A stretch of 64,000 nucleotides of DNA from Adenanthera pavonina (lineage: Eukaryota; Streptophyta; Magnoliopsida; Fabales; Fabaceae). The notes under the pieces are model-generated. The model searched no databases and had not been told where the DNA came from. It worked only from the letters and a program-made list of their open reading frames with translations. Each line of letters opens with the position of its first letter. Positions within the stretch are counted from its first letter, which is position 1. A program made the position numbers and the translations under genes. Positions 1 to 9,597 of this stretch are shown piece by piece. Location: the NCBI GenBank assembly GCA_026686845.1, contig JAIVEN010000024.1, forward strand, positions 7,179,501 to 7,243,500, in the 5' to 3' direction.

Positions 1-1064
1 ATTAAACAAATGTTGGCAACCTCATCCTCATCTTCTTCTTCCTCATCTGAGCTGTTGCCCCATATGGATGAGATATAGGCTTTCTTCTTCTTCCCTTTGT
101 CTGCAGCTTTCTTTTCTTTTTCCTGCTTCTTAATGAATTGGGGACAGTCCCACTTAATGTGTCCCTGCTTCTTGCACTCATAGCAAGTTACAGGTTCTTT
201 TGCCTCTTTCTTGCTTTCTCCAATTACTCCTTTCTTGAAGAATCTCTTGCTCTTCTTCTTGCTGTAGAATCTTCCGAATTTTCTGACCATCATAGCCAGA
301 GTTTCCTCATTCAGCTCATCTCCTTCATCAGATTCTTCTTCCTTTTCATCAGCAGCTTTGAGGGCAAGGCCTTTCTTCTTTCTGTCCAGCCCAGCTTCCT
401 TGAGTGCTTTGATCTTTCCTTCATATTCCTCAAGGCTGCCGAAGAGAGCTGTGACAGAAGCCATTGATTCTCCTCTGGCCTCTTCTATAGCTGTCACCTT
501 GGGCTGCCATTCCAGAGGTAGAGCTCTGAGTATTTTTCTCACTTTCTCAGACTGTGTGTATTCTTTTCCCAGGCTCTTCAGTTGATTCACAATAAGAGTG
601 AATCTCTTTTGGAGCTCCTTTACAGTTTCTCCTTCAGCCATTCTGAAGCTTTCATACTCCCCAATGCACGTGTTCAGTTTGTTTTCCCTGACTCCAGAAG
701 TTCCTTCATGTGCAATCTGTAGAGTATCCCACATTTCTTTTGCAGTGGAGCATTGTGAGACTCTGTAAAATTCATCCTGATTAAGGGCACTGACCAAACA
801 ATGCTTTGCTTTGAAGTTCAGTAGAACTCTCCTTCTGTCTTCATCATTCCACTCTGCTTCCAGCTTCTCTTTGTGTCTTCCATCTTCTGTTTGAGCCATT
901 GGAACGAAATCTCCTTTTTCAATCACTGACCAGATGTCAAGGTCAATTGATTGAAGGTAGATCTGCATCCTCATCTTCCAATATCCATAATGCTCTCCAC
1001 TGAAGCCTGGTGGTCTGTTAGTGTTGTTTCCTTCAGGAAGTATACTCTCTCCAAAGCCAGCCAT
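1..1064 (-). CDS. gag: copia Gag, N-terminal part, runs off left edge
   Basis: Capsid/nucleocapsid protein of a Ty1/copia (SIRE-like) retrotransposon; it forms the cytoplasmic particle that packages element RNA. The ATG at 1064-1062 follows the LTR and PBS by about 40 bases and begins MAGFGESIL. I checked the frame codon by codon over about 180-1064 and saw no stop; the remainder to the edge reads on in the same frame, so about 354 codons are visible. Order: UBN2-like Gag core (WKMRMQIYLQ, then KEMWDTLQ and LNTCIGEYESFRM), a Lys/Glu-rich stretch, then a CCHC zinc knuckle (CYECKKQGHIKWDC, about 147-188) and an acidic tail. It is close to the gag at 32858 but lacks that copy's frame-breaking deletion near codon 63. 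The rest of gag and all of pol lie outside the window, so whether the element is intact is unknown. Confidence 0.93.
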   Translation of the reverse strand, partial: MAGFGESILPEGNNTNRPPGFSGEHYGYWKMRMQIYLQSIDLDIWSVIEKGDFVPMAQTEDGRHKEKLEAEWNDEDRRRVLLNFKAKHCLVSALNQDEFYRVSQCSTAKEMWDTLQIAHEGTSGVRENKLNTCIGEYESFRMAEGETVKELQKRFTLIVNQLKSLGKEYTQSEKVRKILRALPLEWQPKVTAIEEARGESMASVTALFGSLEEYEGKIKALKEAGLDRKKKGLALKAADEKEEESDEGDELNEETLAMMVRKFGRFYSKKKSKRFFKKGVIGESKKEAKEPVTCYECKKQGHIKWDCPQFIKKQEKEKKAADKGKKKKAYISSIWGNSSDEEEEDEDEVANICL

Positions 1065-1105
1065 TTTAATTCCCGGACTGTGAGTTCCTTTGAATGTGAA
1101 TCCGG

Positions 1106-1117
1106 GCTCTGATACCA
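1106..1117 (-). promoter_or_regulatory. Primer binding site (initiator tRNA-Met)
   Basis: On the minus strand this reads TGGTATCAGAGC, complementary to the 3' end of plant initiator methionine tRNA, the usual copia primer. It sits two bases inside the LTR end at 1120, which fixes the LTR boundary and element orientation. Confidence 0.92.
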
Positions 1118-1119
1118 CT

Positions 1120-2844
1120 TGTTAGCAAGGCTGACTTCCCAAGAGGGGGGGTGAATTGGGAAGATTGAAAATTTTCTGCACAAGGTGAGGTAAGTGGAGA
1201 TATCACAGTATAATGAAAATAATGCGTAAAACAGAGCAAGCTGAAAAGTGAAGATAGGGAGAAGAAAACTCAGTAATTTATCCTGGTTCGGTCTTTCCAC
1301 TTGACCTACATCCAGTCCCCAAGACACCTCTTGAGATTTATCCACTATACAGCAAGAATTTCAATGGGCTTCTTGCTAAGGCCACAGTACAACGAGTATG
1401 CTCTGTTTCTGAGCTCTCTCAAACTCTCCAAGCACTTTCACTGTGTGCTTCTCAATCCCCTTGTGAATACCCCTCACAAGTAAATCTATCTTCCAGATGA
1501 AGAGTAGATTGATTACAATGAAATAACTCTCTTGAAAAGAGTAGATATGAAAGTTTAAGTACAAGTTTAGAAGTTGAGAGGGTAAAAGCTTTTGAGAAGA
1601 AGATTTAGCAGAAATTCGGTATATACAAGTTTGATTCGTTACCCACAACTTCAAATGATGTTGTATTTATAGATTTAGGTCTCAAATATCCGTTAGAGAC
1701 TAAATCTATCCGTTGGGGAAGTTATCCAACGGTTACTCTGAAAAACTATCCGTTTACCAACCGCATTTAATGTTTCTGACATACTGAAATTCGAATTTTG
1801 GTTGGTCAACAGACGAATTTCGAAGGAACCGAAGGTTAAAGCTTTCAACGTTACAACACGAAGTTCGTCTGTTCATGAAGTGAAATTCGAATTTTGAAAC
1901 TTATAAAACATTTTCACAATGTGACATACGAATTTTCAAGAAGAAAGATTTTTGGTTAAGTGTGAACAGTGTTTTCAATTTGCTACAGTGTCTTCGAAAT
2001 TCGAATTTTGGTATCCAAAATTCGTCTGTCCATTGAACGTATAAATAGACACAGTAGTTTACTTTCTTCGAAATTCGAATTTTGAAAGGGTGATATTCGT
2101 CTGTCAGAGAGCAATTTTGAGACTTAACTCATTCTTGATCTCAGATGAACTTTAACATAGTTTCAGACGAATTTCTTCTATTTTCTCAAGTTTTGTTTTG
2201 TCTGAAATTCGAATTTTGAAGACTCAAAGTTCGTCTGTTGTAAAGAAGCTTCTTTCAGACTTATATGAAAATTCGAATGTTGGAATCTCGAAATTCGTCT
2301 GTCAGAGAGCATTTTTCAAGCTGAATATCTTTTGATTTCAGATGCACTTTGTCATGGTTTCAGACGAATTTCTTTGGTTTTCACAAACTTCATTTTACTT
2401 GAAATTCGAATTTTGGAAGTGTGAAGTTCGTCTGTCACCTGAAAGGCTTCTTTCAGACTAGATGAAAATTCGAATTTTGAACCACCAAAATTCGTCTAAC
2501 AGAGAGCCATCTCTTCAGACTTAATCAGTTTTAGCTCGAAATTCGAATTTCCAAAGGCAAAGTTCGAATTTCTAACTTGACAGTTTAGTTTAAACTTTTA
2601 ACCTTCGTCTGTTTGTGGGTGTTTTTCAAATATTCAAGGATTTAACATAAAATCAAAGTTTGAAAACATCTTTTCTTCAAATCAAAACCTTTTACCCAAT
2701 CATAACAAAAACTAAAGATCCTACAAGAGATCTAACAGCAAATACTCAGAAAATCTTCACTTGGAACAGCTTTGATCTCCTTTGATATCTTCAATCCAAG
2801 ATCTTGAGTGTTGGTTTAAAATCATCAAAACTCTTTCATCAACA
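1120..2844 (-). repeat. 5' LTR of the left-edge copia element
   Basis: Complete LTR, about 1.7 kb, starting TGTTGATG on the minus strand (2844) and ending CTAACA (1120). It matches the solo LTR at 16082-17900 and the LTR at 31151-32802. A TATA box (TATAAATA) lies at 1671-1664. Upstream of it, the U3 part at about 1780-2620 carries roughly eight copies of TTCGTCTG alternating with about nine copies of AAATTCGAATTT-like palindromes. The element sits inside a gypsy LTR remnant (2845 onward). The other LTR is out of the window, so no target duplication can be tested. Confidence 0.92.
1664..1671 (-). promoter_or_regulatory. LTR TATA box
   Basis: TATAAATA on the minus strand in a conserved block found in all three copies of this LTR (also 16632-16625 and 32253-32260). 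It is the likely core promoter for element RNA. Position and sequence support this; the start site is not known. Confidence 0.7.
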
Positions 2845-4224
2845 AGCCCTCTCAAACCATAAAGAACACAAGAGAATAGTCATGGAACTCTACCTTGGTG
2901 CTTTTGCCTTCTCTCATGGTTTCTTACTCTTCTTTTCTTTCCCAAAGATCTCATGCTCTTCTCCCTCAATGGCAGTTGGGCTAGACGTGTTTGGAGTGAA
3001 GAGGATGACTTAACCAAGCCTCAACTCAAGATTTAAAGGAAAGATATCAAATGAAAATTAAATCATGATTAATTTTAACTAAACTTGGTTAACTTTATTA
3101 AAAGATTTTGTGAAATTTCCATCTCTGTCCTAGCTACTAGCCAGACGTGTTTCATTCTCATTTTTAGCCAAAATTGCTTTGATAAATTTTATGGACCAAT
3201 ATACTCTTTACTGATTAATTTCACCCATACCAATTAAATATTTTTTCCATAAGTCATTTAATTGGTATAGGGTTATCCTAAATTTAATTTTGAGCTAACC
3301 TCATTTCCTTGGCCCAAAATATTTAAAAATAGGGTCCTCATAGTTTTCTTGAGTAATTTTTGCATTTAATTGTGCTACTGATTCCTTTTTTGGTCCTTTT
3401 TTGTACCTTAATTCCAAATTTTCATAATAAATTTATTCGGATTGATTTAGCTTCCAAGCAGTATTCCATTGCATTTTACTCATCAAGAGTTTCGTTTTGA
3501 GTATAATTTTTCATATTTACAAAATGCCTTTGACCCAGAACAAAATTATAATTTTTAATTCTTTTGAATTATTTTTCGTAATTTTCCCCAAGTACCAAAT
3601 TGAAATAAATTCCTTCTTTTAGGAACTAAAATGCATAGAATTTTCTTTTCTTGGGGAAAAATTACTATTTGCTCATTTTCTGGTCTAACTTGGAAAAATG
3701 ACTATTTTTCCCTTTTCGATTTCTTTTTGTGTCTTTCCATTTTCGTTGTTTTTTGTACATTTTACAATATCAGTATTTTTTCCTTGGGGCTTAATATGGA
3801 AATGACGATTTTGCCTCTCTAAACCAGCTCTAAAGCTTAATTATCTATTCTTTCAGGCAGTTTCTTGTCATTTTTCCCAAAGACTAATTTTTTATTATTT
3901 CTTTTTGTACTATTCATATTAACTTTCAAATTAGTCCATCTATCAATCTAGATCTCCTGGTGATACAATACTTATACCGTTGCGCTCTGCTCGAAATAAG
4001 TTTCCATTCAAATGATATATTGTATACCTTCCAGGGTAAATTCTGGAATTAATTTTTACTTTGAACCTTATGGAAAATTAATTCTAATTAGGGATCAAAC
4101 ATAACTTCTTCTAAAAAGCAATATAGGAAATTAATTTCTTCTAGAGACTAAGCATGCAACTTCTCTATCTTCCTTTCCCATCTTTCGTGCATTTTATAAC
4201 ATCCTGTAAAAATAGGGATATTAC
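2845..4224 (-). repeat. Ty3/gypsy LTR remnant (family 2), truncated
   Basis: Minus-strand LTR beginning TGTAATATCCC at 4224 and cut at 2845 by the copia element. Its sequence, order of blocks and LTR start resemble 56131-58208 (shared blocks such as the TTTCAAATTAGTCCATC-type and TTGCGCTC-type stretches). No coding content. It lies inside the LTR start of another gypsy element (4225-4396). Confidence 0.7.
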
Positions 4225-4396
4225 ACGATCGCCCTGCCCTTCACCGTGGTATGGAAGCTTCTGTCTCATTTTCTTGAATTCTTCTCCTAATTTATCCTTC
4301 CTTTTGTCCTAGCTCCTTCGGCACTACACAATTCGTAGTATACACTTTTCATTAGTTCATGGCTAAGTCTAAGACAATACTTTAAGAGTTGTTACA
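4225..4396 (-). repeat. Start of a gypsy 3' LTR, interrupted
   Basis: Minus-strand TGTAACAACTC begins at 4396, directly after a purine tract (about 4410-4397, AAGAAGGGGAGGA) that ends the neighbouring pol remnant. Only about 170 bases remain before another LTR interrupts it at 4224. Confidence 0.65.
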
Positions 4397-4975
4397 TCCT
4401 CCCCTTCTTATAAAAATTTGGTCCTCAAAATTTCAAATATTGCCTCAGGTAAGAAGATTAGGGTAGCTCCTCTGCAAAGATTCCTCTGCCCCCCATGTAG
4501 CATAATCTAATGTTAAAACATTCCATAGTACCTTTATTAGTCTAATGCTCTTGTTCCTTAGCTACTTCGCCTTTGTGTCAATAATCGCCTTCGGCTTAAC
4601 CTCAAATGTCAGATCGTTTCGTAATTGAACCTCTTCACTCTCTAATATGTGAGACGTATTGGGGTAGTTTTTCTTGAGTTGGGACATATGAAATACATTG
4701 TGTAACCTTGTGAGATTAGGTGGTAGCGCCACCGATACGCCACTGACCCAATTCATTCCAAAATTTGAAAAGGACCCATATATCACAAAGTGAGCTTCTT
4801 TGCTCGAATTGATCTCCCAACTCTTGTAGTAGGGGTGACCTTGAGAAAGACATGGTTTACAGCATTAAACTCCAAGGGTCTCCTCTTTCAGTCAACATAA
4901 CTTTTTTGTTGCTTTTGAGCATTCAAGAGTTTTTGTCAAATGTTCTCTATTTGTTGAGTGGTTTGATCAACAATG
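4397..4975 (-). pseudogene. pol: Ty3/gypsy pol C-terminus (integrase tail) remnant
   Basis: Minus-strand relic of the gypsy integrase C-terminal region. The longest open piece (4786-4562) contains VALPPNLTRLHNVFHMSQL followed by LKKNYPN and VEVKPKAI-like sequence, which matches the conserved LPP..SRIHDVFHVS..K.Y.PD block of plant gypsy integrases. Upstream, 4975-4790 gives a stop-broken DIVDQTTQQIENI...VFLKVTPTTRVGR, and downstream are LVKVLW and ATWGAEE-like pieces, then stop, purine tract and LTR. Several stops make it non-functional. The rest of pol is missing to the right of about 4990. Confidence 0.8.
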
Positions 4976-5110
4976 TCAGGGCCCAACAAAATTTAGCTTT
5001 TTTTATATACAAGCACTAAAATCTATATTCAAAATGATGTTCCAACATTATAAACAATCTATAAAGATTAAAGCACATAATATATTAGTAGTACATGGAC
5101 AATTACTTAG
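4976..5110. other. Unassigned AT-rich sequence left of solo LTR
   Basis: No gene, repeat or motif is visible apart from the CTTAG at 5106-5110, which is the left target duplication of the solo LTR that follows. Confidence 0.4.
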
Positions 5111-7511
5111 TGTAACATCTAAATTTTTATGATTTTGTTTGAATTATGGTCTAGAGAATTACTGCATAATTAGAATTAAAAGAGCTTAAATATCTTATGT
5201 AGATCAAATTAGGGACTAAATTGCAAAGGATAATTAGGGACCAAATTGCAAAGAAAGTTGGATGACATAATTGAAAATATTAATTATTAGCAAAAAAGAC
5301 AAAAAAGGGGATATAGATGTCATTTCCTCAAACAAATTATCTGTCCAGTATTTGCTAAGACTGATTATAGGGGATGATTCAGAAAAATTATCATAAGAAA
5401 TTATACTCTAATAAGTAAAACTAGAAAATAGATATATTGGCCAGAAAATTGATCTGAAGTTCCATAATTTGTAAATTAATAAGAATTAGAAAATAAGTCT
5501 GGATCAGGAATCTCAGATATATTAGGGCATAAAAAGAGATACTGGATTTTTCTATAAGGTTTAAATAGCCATAGAATCGGTCTAATGGATATTAGGCCAA
5601 AATTGGAGTCCGGGCCCAATAAGACTGCACCGGTTTCTTAATGGGTCAAGAGTACTATTCATGGAGGCCCAATAAAGGTATAGAAAACCCTAATAGGCCA
5701 AGGATGATTTTTGGAGGCCCAAAAGTATTATTGACAAGAATAACTCAAACGATATCAAGAAAGGATAAAGAGCCCAATAAGCACAATTCACTCGATTTCC
5801 AGACTGATTAAATTATAGGTGACCCAGTAGACTATGAAATGATCAAGAATAAGTTCAAAATAATTTTAGAAGGTTTATAATAATCATCTATGTAGAGAGG
5901 TTACAGGAAAAACTAACCAGGACTAATTTTATCGGTGTTTTCGGTTAAAGTCCAATAAGGTAAAATATCCTCTAAAATAAGTTATATGGCTTAGAAATGA
6001 TTAATTAAGGTTATAATGAGTTTGAAATTCATATTTTAAATATATTTATACATGAAAAATTTTACCAAACAAAATTTACATAATCGGAGCTTGAAAACCC
6101 GATATATATTGAAATTGGGCTTAGAATTAAATGGTTTAAGCCCAAATAATTAAAGGCATCATCTTGGGATGAATTTGGACTCAAAATGGCGTGCAAATAA
6201 GAAGAAAAAGGAGTGGAGAAGAGTTAACCACCATGCATGATACTATTTGAAAGATTAGGTGTCAAAATTGGAAGTTTGGATGAAGTAAGCCTATGTAAGC
6301 ATAATGATGCAATATTTACCTTATTTGGAGATAAAAGTGGCATCCAAATTAATGACAAGAGAGGAAAAATTAATTAGATAACAATTATGTGAAGAAATTA
6401 GGTGTATGGTAGAGAAAAGAGGTGATGTAGTGCAATTTTGGCCCTTGGATCAAAAGTTAATCCAATGGATGGAGTTGCCTCTTGTTGTCTATAAATAGGC
6501 TCTTCCTCCCCTCCATTCTTTACACCAAAAATGAAAATCCATCATATGTTAGTGAGAGAGTGAGTTATAGATAGAAGGAGGAGAAGAGGAAAGGAAGGTT
6601 TGCAAGTTTAAGGTAACATCTTTTCCCTTTCTTGCATTTTATTTCTAAATGATTATTTAGATTTTATATTTCTATGATTGCTAGGAAGAAAACATGTTTA
6701 TGTTATGAATATGATGATGATGTTGGATCAAAATGGTAAAAGAATGATGAACATGCTATAAATTTTGCATGAATAAGCATGAACATGTGAAGAACATGCT
6801 AAAAGATGCCTTTTGATCCTAAATGTTACCATGCCAAAGTGAAATTATGTTTCTTGCAACTGTTTCTAAATATTATGCTAAGAATGAGATTATGATGTTA
6901 TTGGGATTTTCATAAATCTCACTCCACCAAATAGCTAACCATGATTAGGTCCAAATCATGTGAAAGGCAAGGAGATAAAGGAGGATCTATGAAGAAATGT
7001 TTAGAAATAGGAAGGATATTTCGGATGCTTATGTAATATCAAGTCTAATGAAATTTTATGTTACAATTATGTAAATTACGTGTGACTCCTAGATGATGAA
7101 TAAAAGTCTATTTTGGATCAATTTTATATGTGTTATGTGACTACTATTGCAAGTATAGCATTATGGAATTTTATGGAATGAAATTTGGAAAAATTAGGGT
7201 AAAATTGTAAGTAAATTCACAAAATTTACTGTAATGATTTGCCCAATAAAATTCCAAATTAATATTTTTTCCTCATAGAGTATTTTAATATATGAATTTA
7301 TCAATTTGAACCACCCTTAAATAATTTTTTTAGAATTAGTTATGATTTTTCAAAGTTAAGCCAAATTATTATATTTACCAAATGAATAGTGATTTTTGGT
7401 AAATTTTTGAAAATTTTCAAATTTGGCCCAAATTTGCTTCTAAATGCATCTAATTGGAATCCAAACCACTAAAGATAAATAGTAAAGGATTTCTAAGGTT
7501 AAGGTTTCACA
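5111..7511 (+). mobile_element. Solo Ty3/gypsy LTR with TSD CTTAG
   Basis: A 2.4 kb LTR from TGTAACATC (5111) to GGTTTCACA (7511), flanked by identical five-base repeats CTTAG at 5106-5110 and 7512-7516. That is the signature of LTR-LTR recombination that removed the interior. A TATA box (TATAAATA) is at 6490-6497, followed by an A/G-rich leader and a probable splice donor near 6611. It is distantly related to the LTRs at 20937 and 28753 (shared ATCTCAC...GACTAACCATG block near 6920). Confidence 0.9.
6490..6497 (+). promoter_or_regulatory. TATA box of solo gypsy LTR
   Basis: TATAAATA in a short GC-richer block that precedes a purine-rich leader; this matches the usual placement of the LTR core promoter. 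There is no open frame downstream inside the LTR. Confidence 0.6.
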
Positions 7512-7516
7512 CTTAG

Positions 7517-8140
7517 CAAAAGGAAAATATCTTACTTATTTTAAAAATCTTACTCATGCCACTTTCTACTAGCCAAGAAAAAAATCCTCGAATATATCCA
7601 GCCGCCATCCATGAGCAAAATATAACAATTCCTACATTGCTTTGATCAAGACCTAAGGGACAGTAAAAAAATTGTATAATATCTTTCCCATGTATCCTAC
7701 ATCTTTTAAGAGCATTTAGAGAGGATTTGGACACTTAAACCAACTAAAAACTCAAACTAGAAAATTTCTTCCTATGGTACTGTTCTCTTGGTAAATTCAA
7801 GTTTCTAGCTAAATTTTGAAAATTCATAACTAATTATACAAAAATTGTTTTGAGATGATTCAAGTTCCAGAAAATAGCTCATTTATTCCTCTACATGGAA
7901 AAATAAAAAACTGAAATTTGGATGTTCCAATTTGTATTGTTTATTTTTGGAATTTTATAGTTCAAATGGTCATTCTAAAACTGTCTAGTTTTGGTCCATC
8001 AACTTTGGTCATCCATAACTACTTTTATACGAAACCAATTTGAGTAAAATTGGTCTTCCTAGAAAGCTTATTTTGTCTACAATTGAGAAGAAATGAGAAA
8101 TATGAATTCCTTTGTCCATAATGTATCCAAAGTGTGGGGG
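7517..8140. repeat. Unassigned sequence and gypsy LTR fragment
   Basis: 7517-7740 continues the pre-insertion sequence of the solo LTR and shows no recognisable gene. About 7770-8120 resembles the end of the 2.9 kb gypsy LTR in minus orientation (a GAAAATTCATAACTAA block followed by a TTCAAGT block, as near 59300). No coding content. Confidence 0.4.
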
Positions 8141-8364
8141 TTGGAGAGGGTGATAGCGGAAACTATATTGGAAATACAATTGTAGAGAACCCTAAGCCAT
8201 GTTGGTTGGCACCAGTCCATTATGGGTAACAAGTCTTAAAATCATATACAAATAAGCAGTTTTGATTAGACTTTTTGTACTTGATATGATATTAACATTA
8301 ATTGATATATTGTAGCAAACATTGCACATTATGGGTGTTATCTCCTGAGTGGTGCACTACCTAC

Positions 8365-9040
8365 TAGTTTGATTCTTATAGAGACAAGGAAGATGACTCC
8401 TAGAAAAAGAAGAAAAATAACTATAGTAAAAAAGATGGAAAAACGCTCAAAGTAAAGAATAGTGGAAAAACACCTAAAGAAAAGAATGATGGAAAAGCAC
8501 CCAAAGATTTTCGTGATATAGCTCACCTGTAAGTATATATTTGTGTAAAACTTTGGTTTGTGATCACATATGACATATCAAATAGATTTTAGTCTATAAT
8601 ATACTTTCTTCATGTATTTGTTTATAGGGTTATGAAGACATACCAAATAAGGGTGGGAAACACACACAAGGGGCCAAAAACAAATAGAATGGAAATAGCC
8701 ATTTGTACGCATGTAGTTTTATCCTAACCTTAACGGAAATTAATCCAAGTATTTTGATTTTCCTCATTTTCTTGGCTGACTTTTAGTCTTGGAGCCAACT
8801 TGGGGAACAGAGTGTGGCTACTATGTTATGAGAGAAATGTAGGACATAATTACTGGTAATATTGTTGACTTATTAGATAAGGTAGTTATATAATCTATAA
8901 CATAGTTTTTTTCCCTTATGACTTCTTATTATATGAGTTGTGTTGATATAAGTTTTAAACTTACAGCACTTCAATGATGACCATCCTTATCTCCAGTAAG
9001 AAATTGAGCACACTTGAAACATGTGGCCAAAATTTCTTTT
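8365..9040 (+). pseudogene. CACTA-element gene remnant with Ulp1-like (C48) end
   Basis: Exon-like pieces on the plus strand. 8395-8528 encodes a Lys-rich stretch with three degenerate repeats (DGKTLK, SGKTPKEK, NDGKAPK) ending HL before a strong splice donor GTAAGT. A piece after TTTATAG at 8626 reads GNTHKGPKTNRM, similar to the RG(P/K)TK motif of plant Transposase_24 proteins. 8786-8880 reads TWGTECGYYVMREM, the Cys-box of Ulp1/SENP-type proteases, with an in-frame TAG at 8840. 8965-9030 gives a stop-broken YLQ.EIEH..NMW tail seen after this domain in CACTA proteins. Such fusions are typical of plant CACTA elements. The subterminal repeats right after it support this. It is dead because of stops and missing 5' exons. 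Confidence 0.65.
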
Positions 9041-9229
9041 TCGATTCATTTAAATATATTTTGTTATCACATACATTTGTTTTGATTTGGAATAGAGTTT
9101 AGAACAATATATTAAATGTTGTATAAAACTATTATGCTATAAAAAGCTAGTTACTTTTTTTGCTATAAAAATTGATTTGTTGCTTTGTACATTTTGGCTG
9201 TAAATACATGTTTGGGTATGGTTAGCTAT

Positions 9230-9595
9230 AATGCATTATAATAAAAAAAAACTCCAATTTATGGTTGTTTTTCATAAAACAAATGTGAAAGGACTTGTTT
9301 TTTATATCTGTTTTTGAAAAAAAAGCCGTAAAAAGTTATTATTTTCATATCCTTTTCTACGGCTGTACAACCATAGAAAGTAGCTCTTTCTATAGCTGTT
9401 TTTAAAATAACAGCCATAAAGACATGATTTCTATGGCTGTTAAAGAAATAACAACCGTAAAAAGACATACTTTTTACTGTTGTTTTTTAACAGATGTAAA
9501 ATGCTATACTTTTTATGTCTGTAACTTCTATGTCACTTCGAGAACAATCATAAAAAGCCCAAAATAACAGACATAAAATGGTGTTTTCTATAGTT
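9230..9595 (+). repeat. CACTA 3' subterminal repeats and TIR
   Basis: Alternating direct and inverted copies of a motif like TATGGCTGTT / AACAGCCATAAA, ending GGTGTTTTCTATAGTT at 9595. Its reverse complement starts AACTATAGAAAA, one base from the CACTA terminus. Clusters of short inverted subterminal repeats next to a CACTA end are the transposase-binding regions of En/Spm-like elements. It ends the element whose gene remnant lies at 8365-9040. The left end was not found. Confidence 0.65.
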
Positions 9596-9597
9596 GT

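Noticed and set aside
971..1345. 124-codon minus-strand frame across the LTR/PBS
   Set aside because: It crosses the LTR end and PBS, ends inside gag in the wrong frame, and is not kept in frame in the other two LTR copies.
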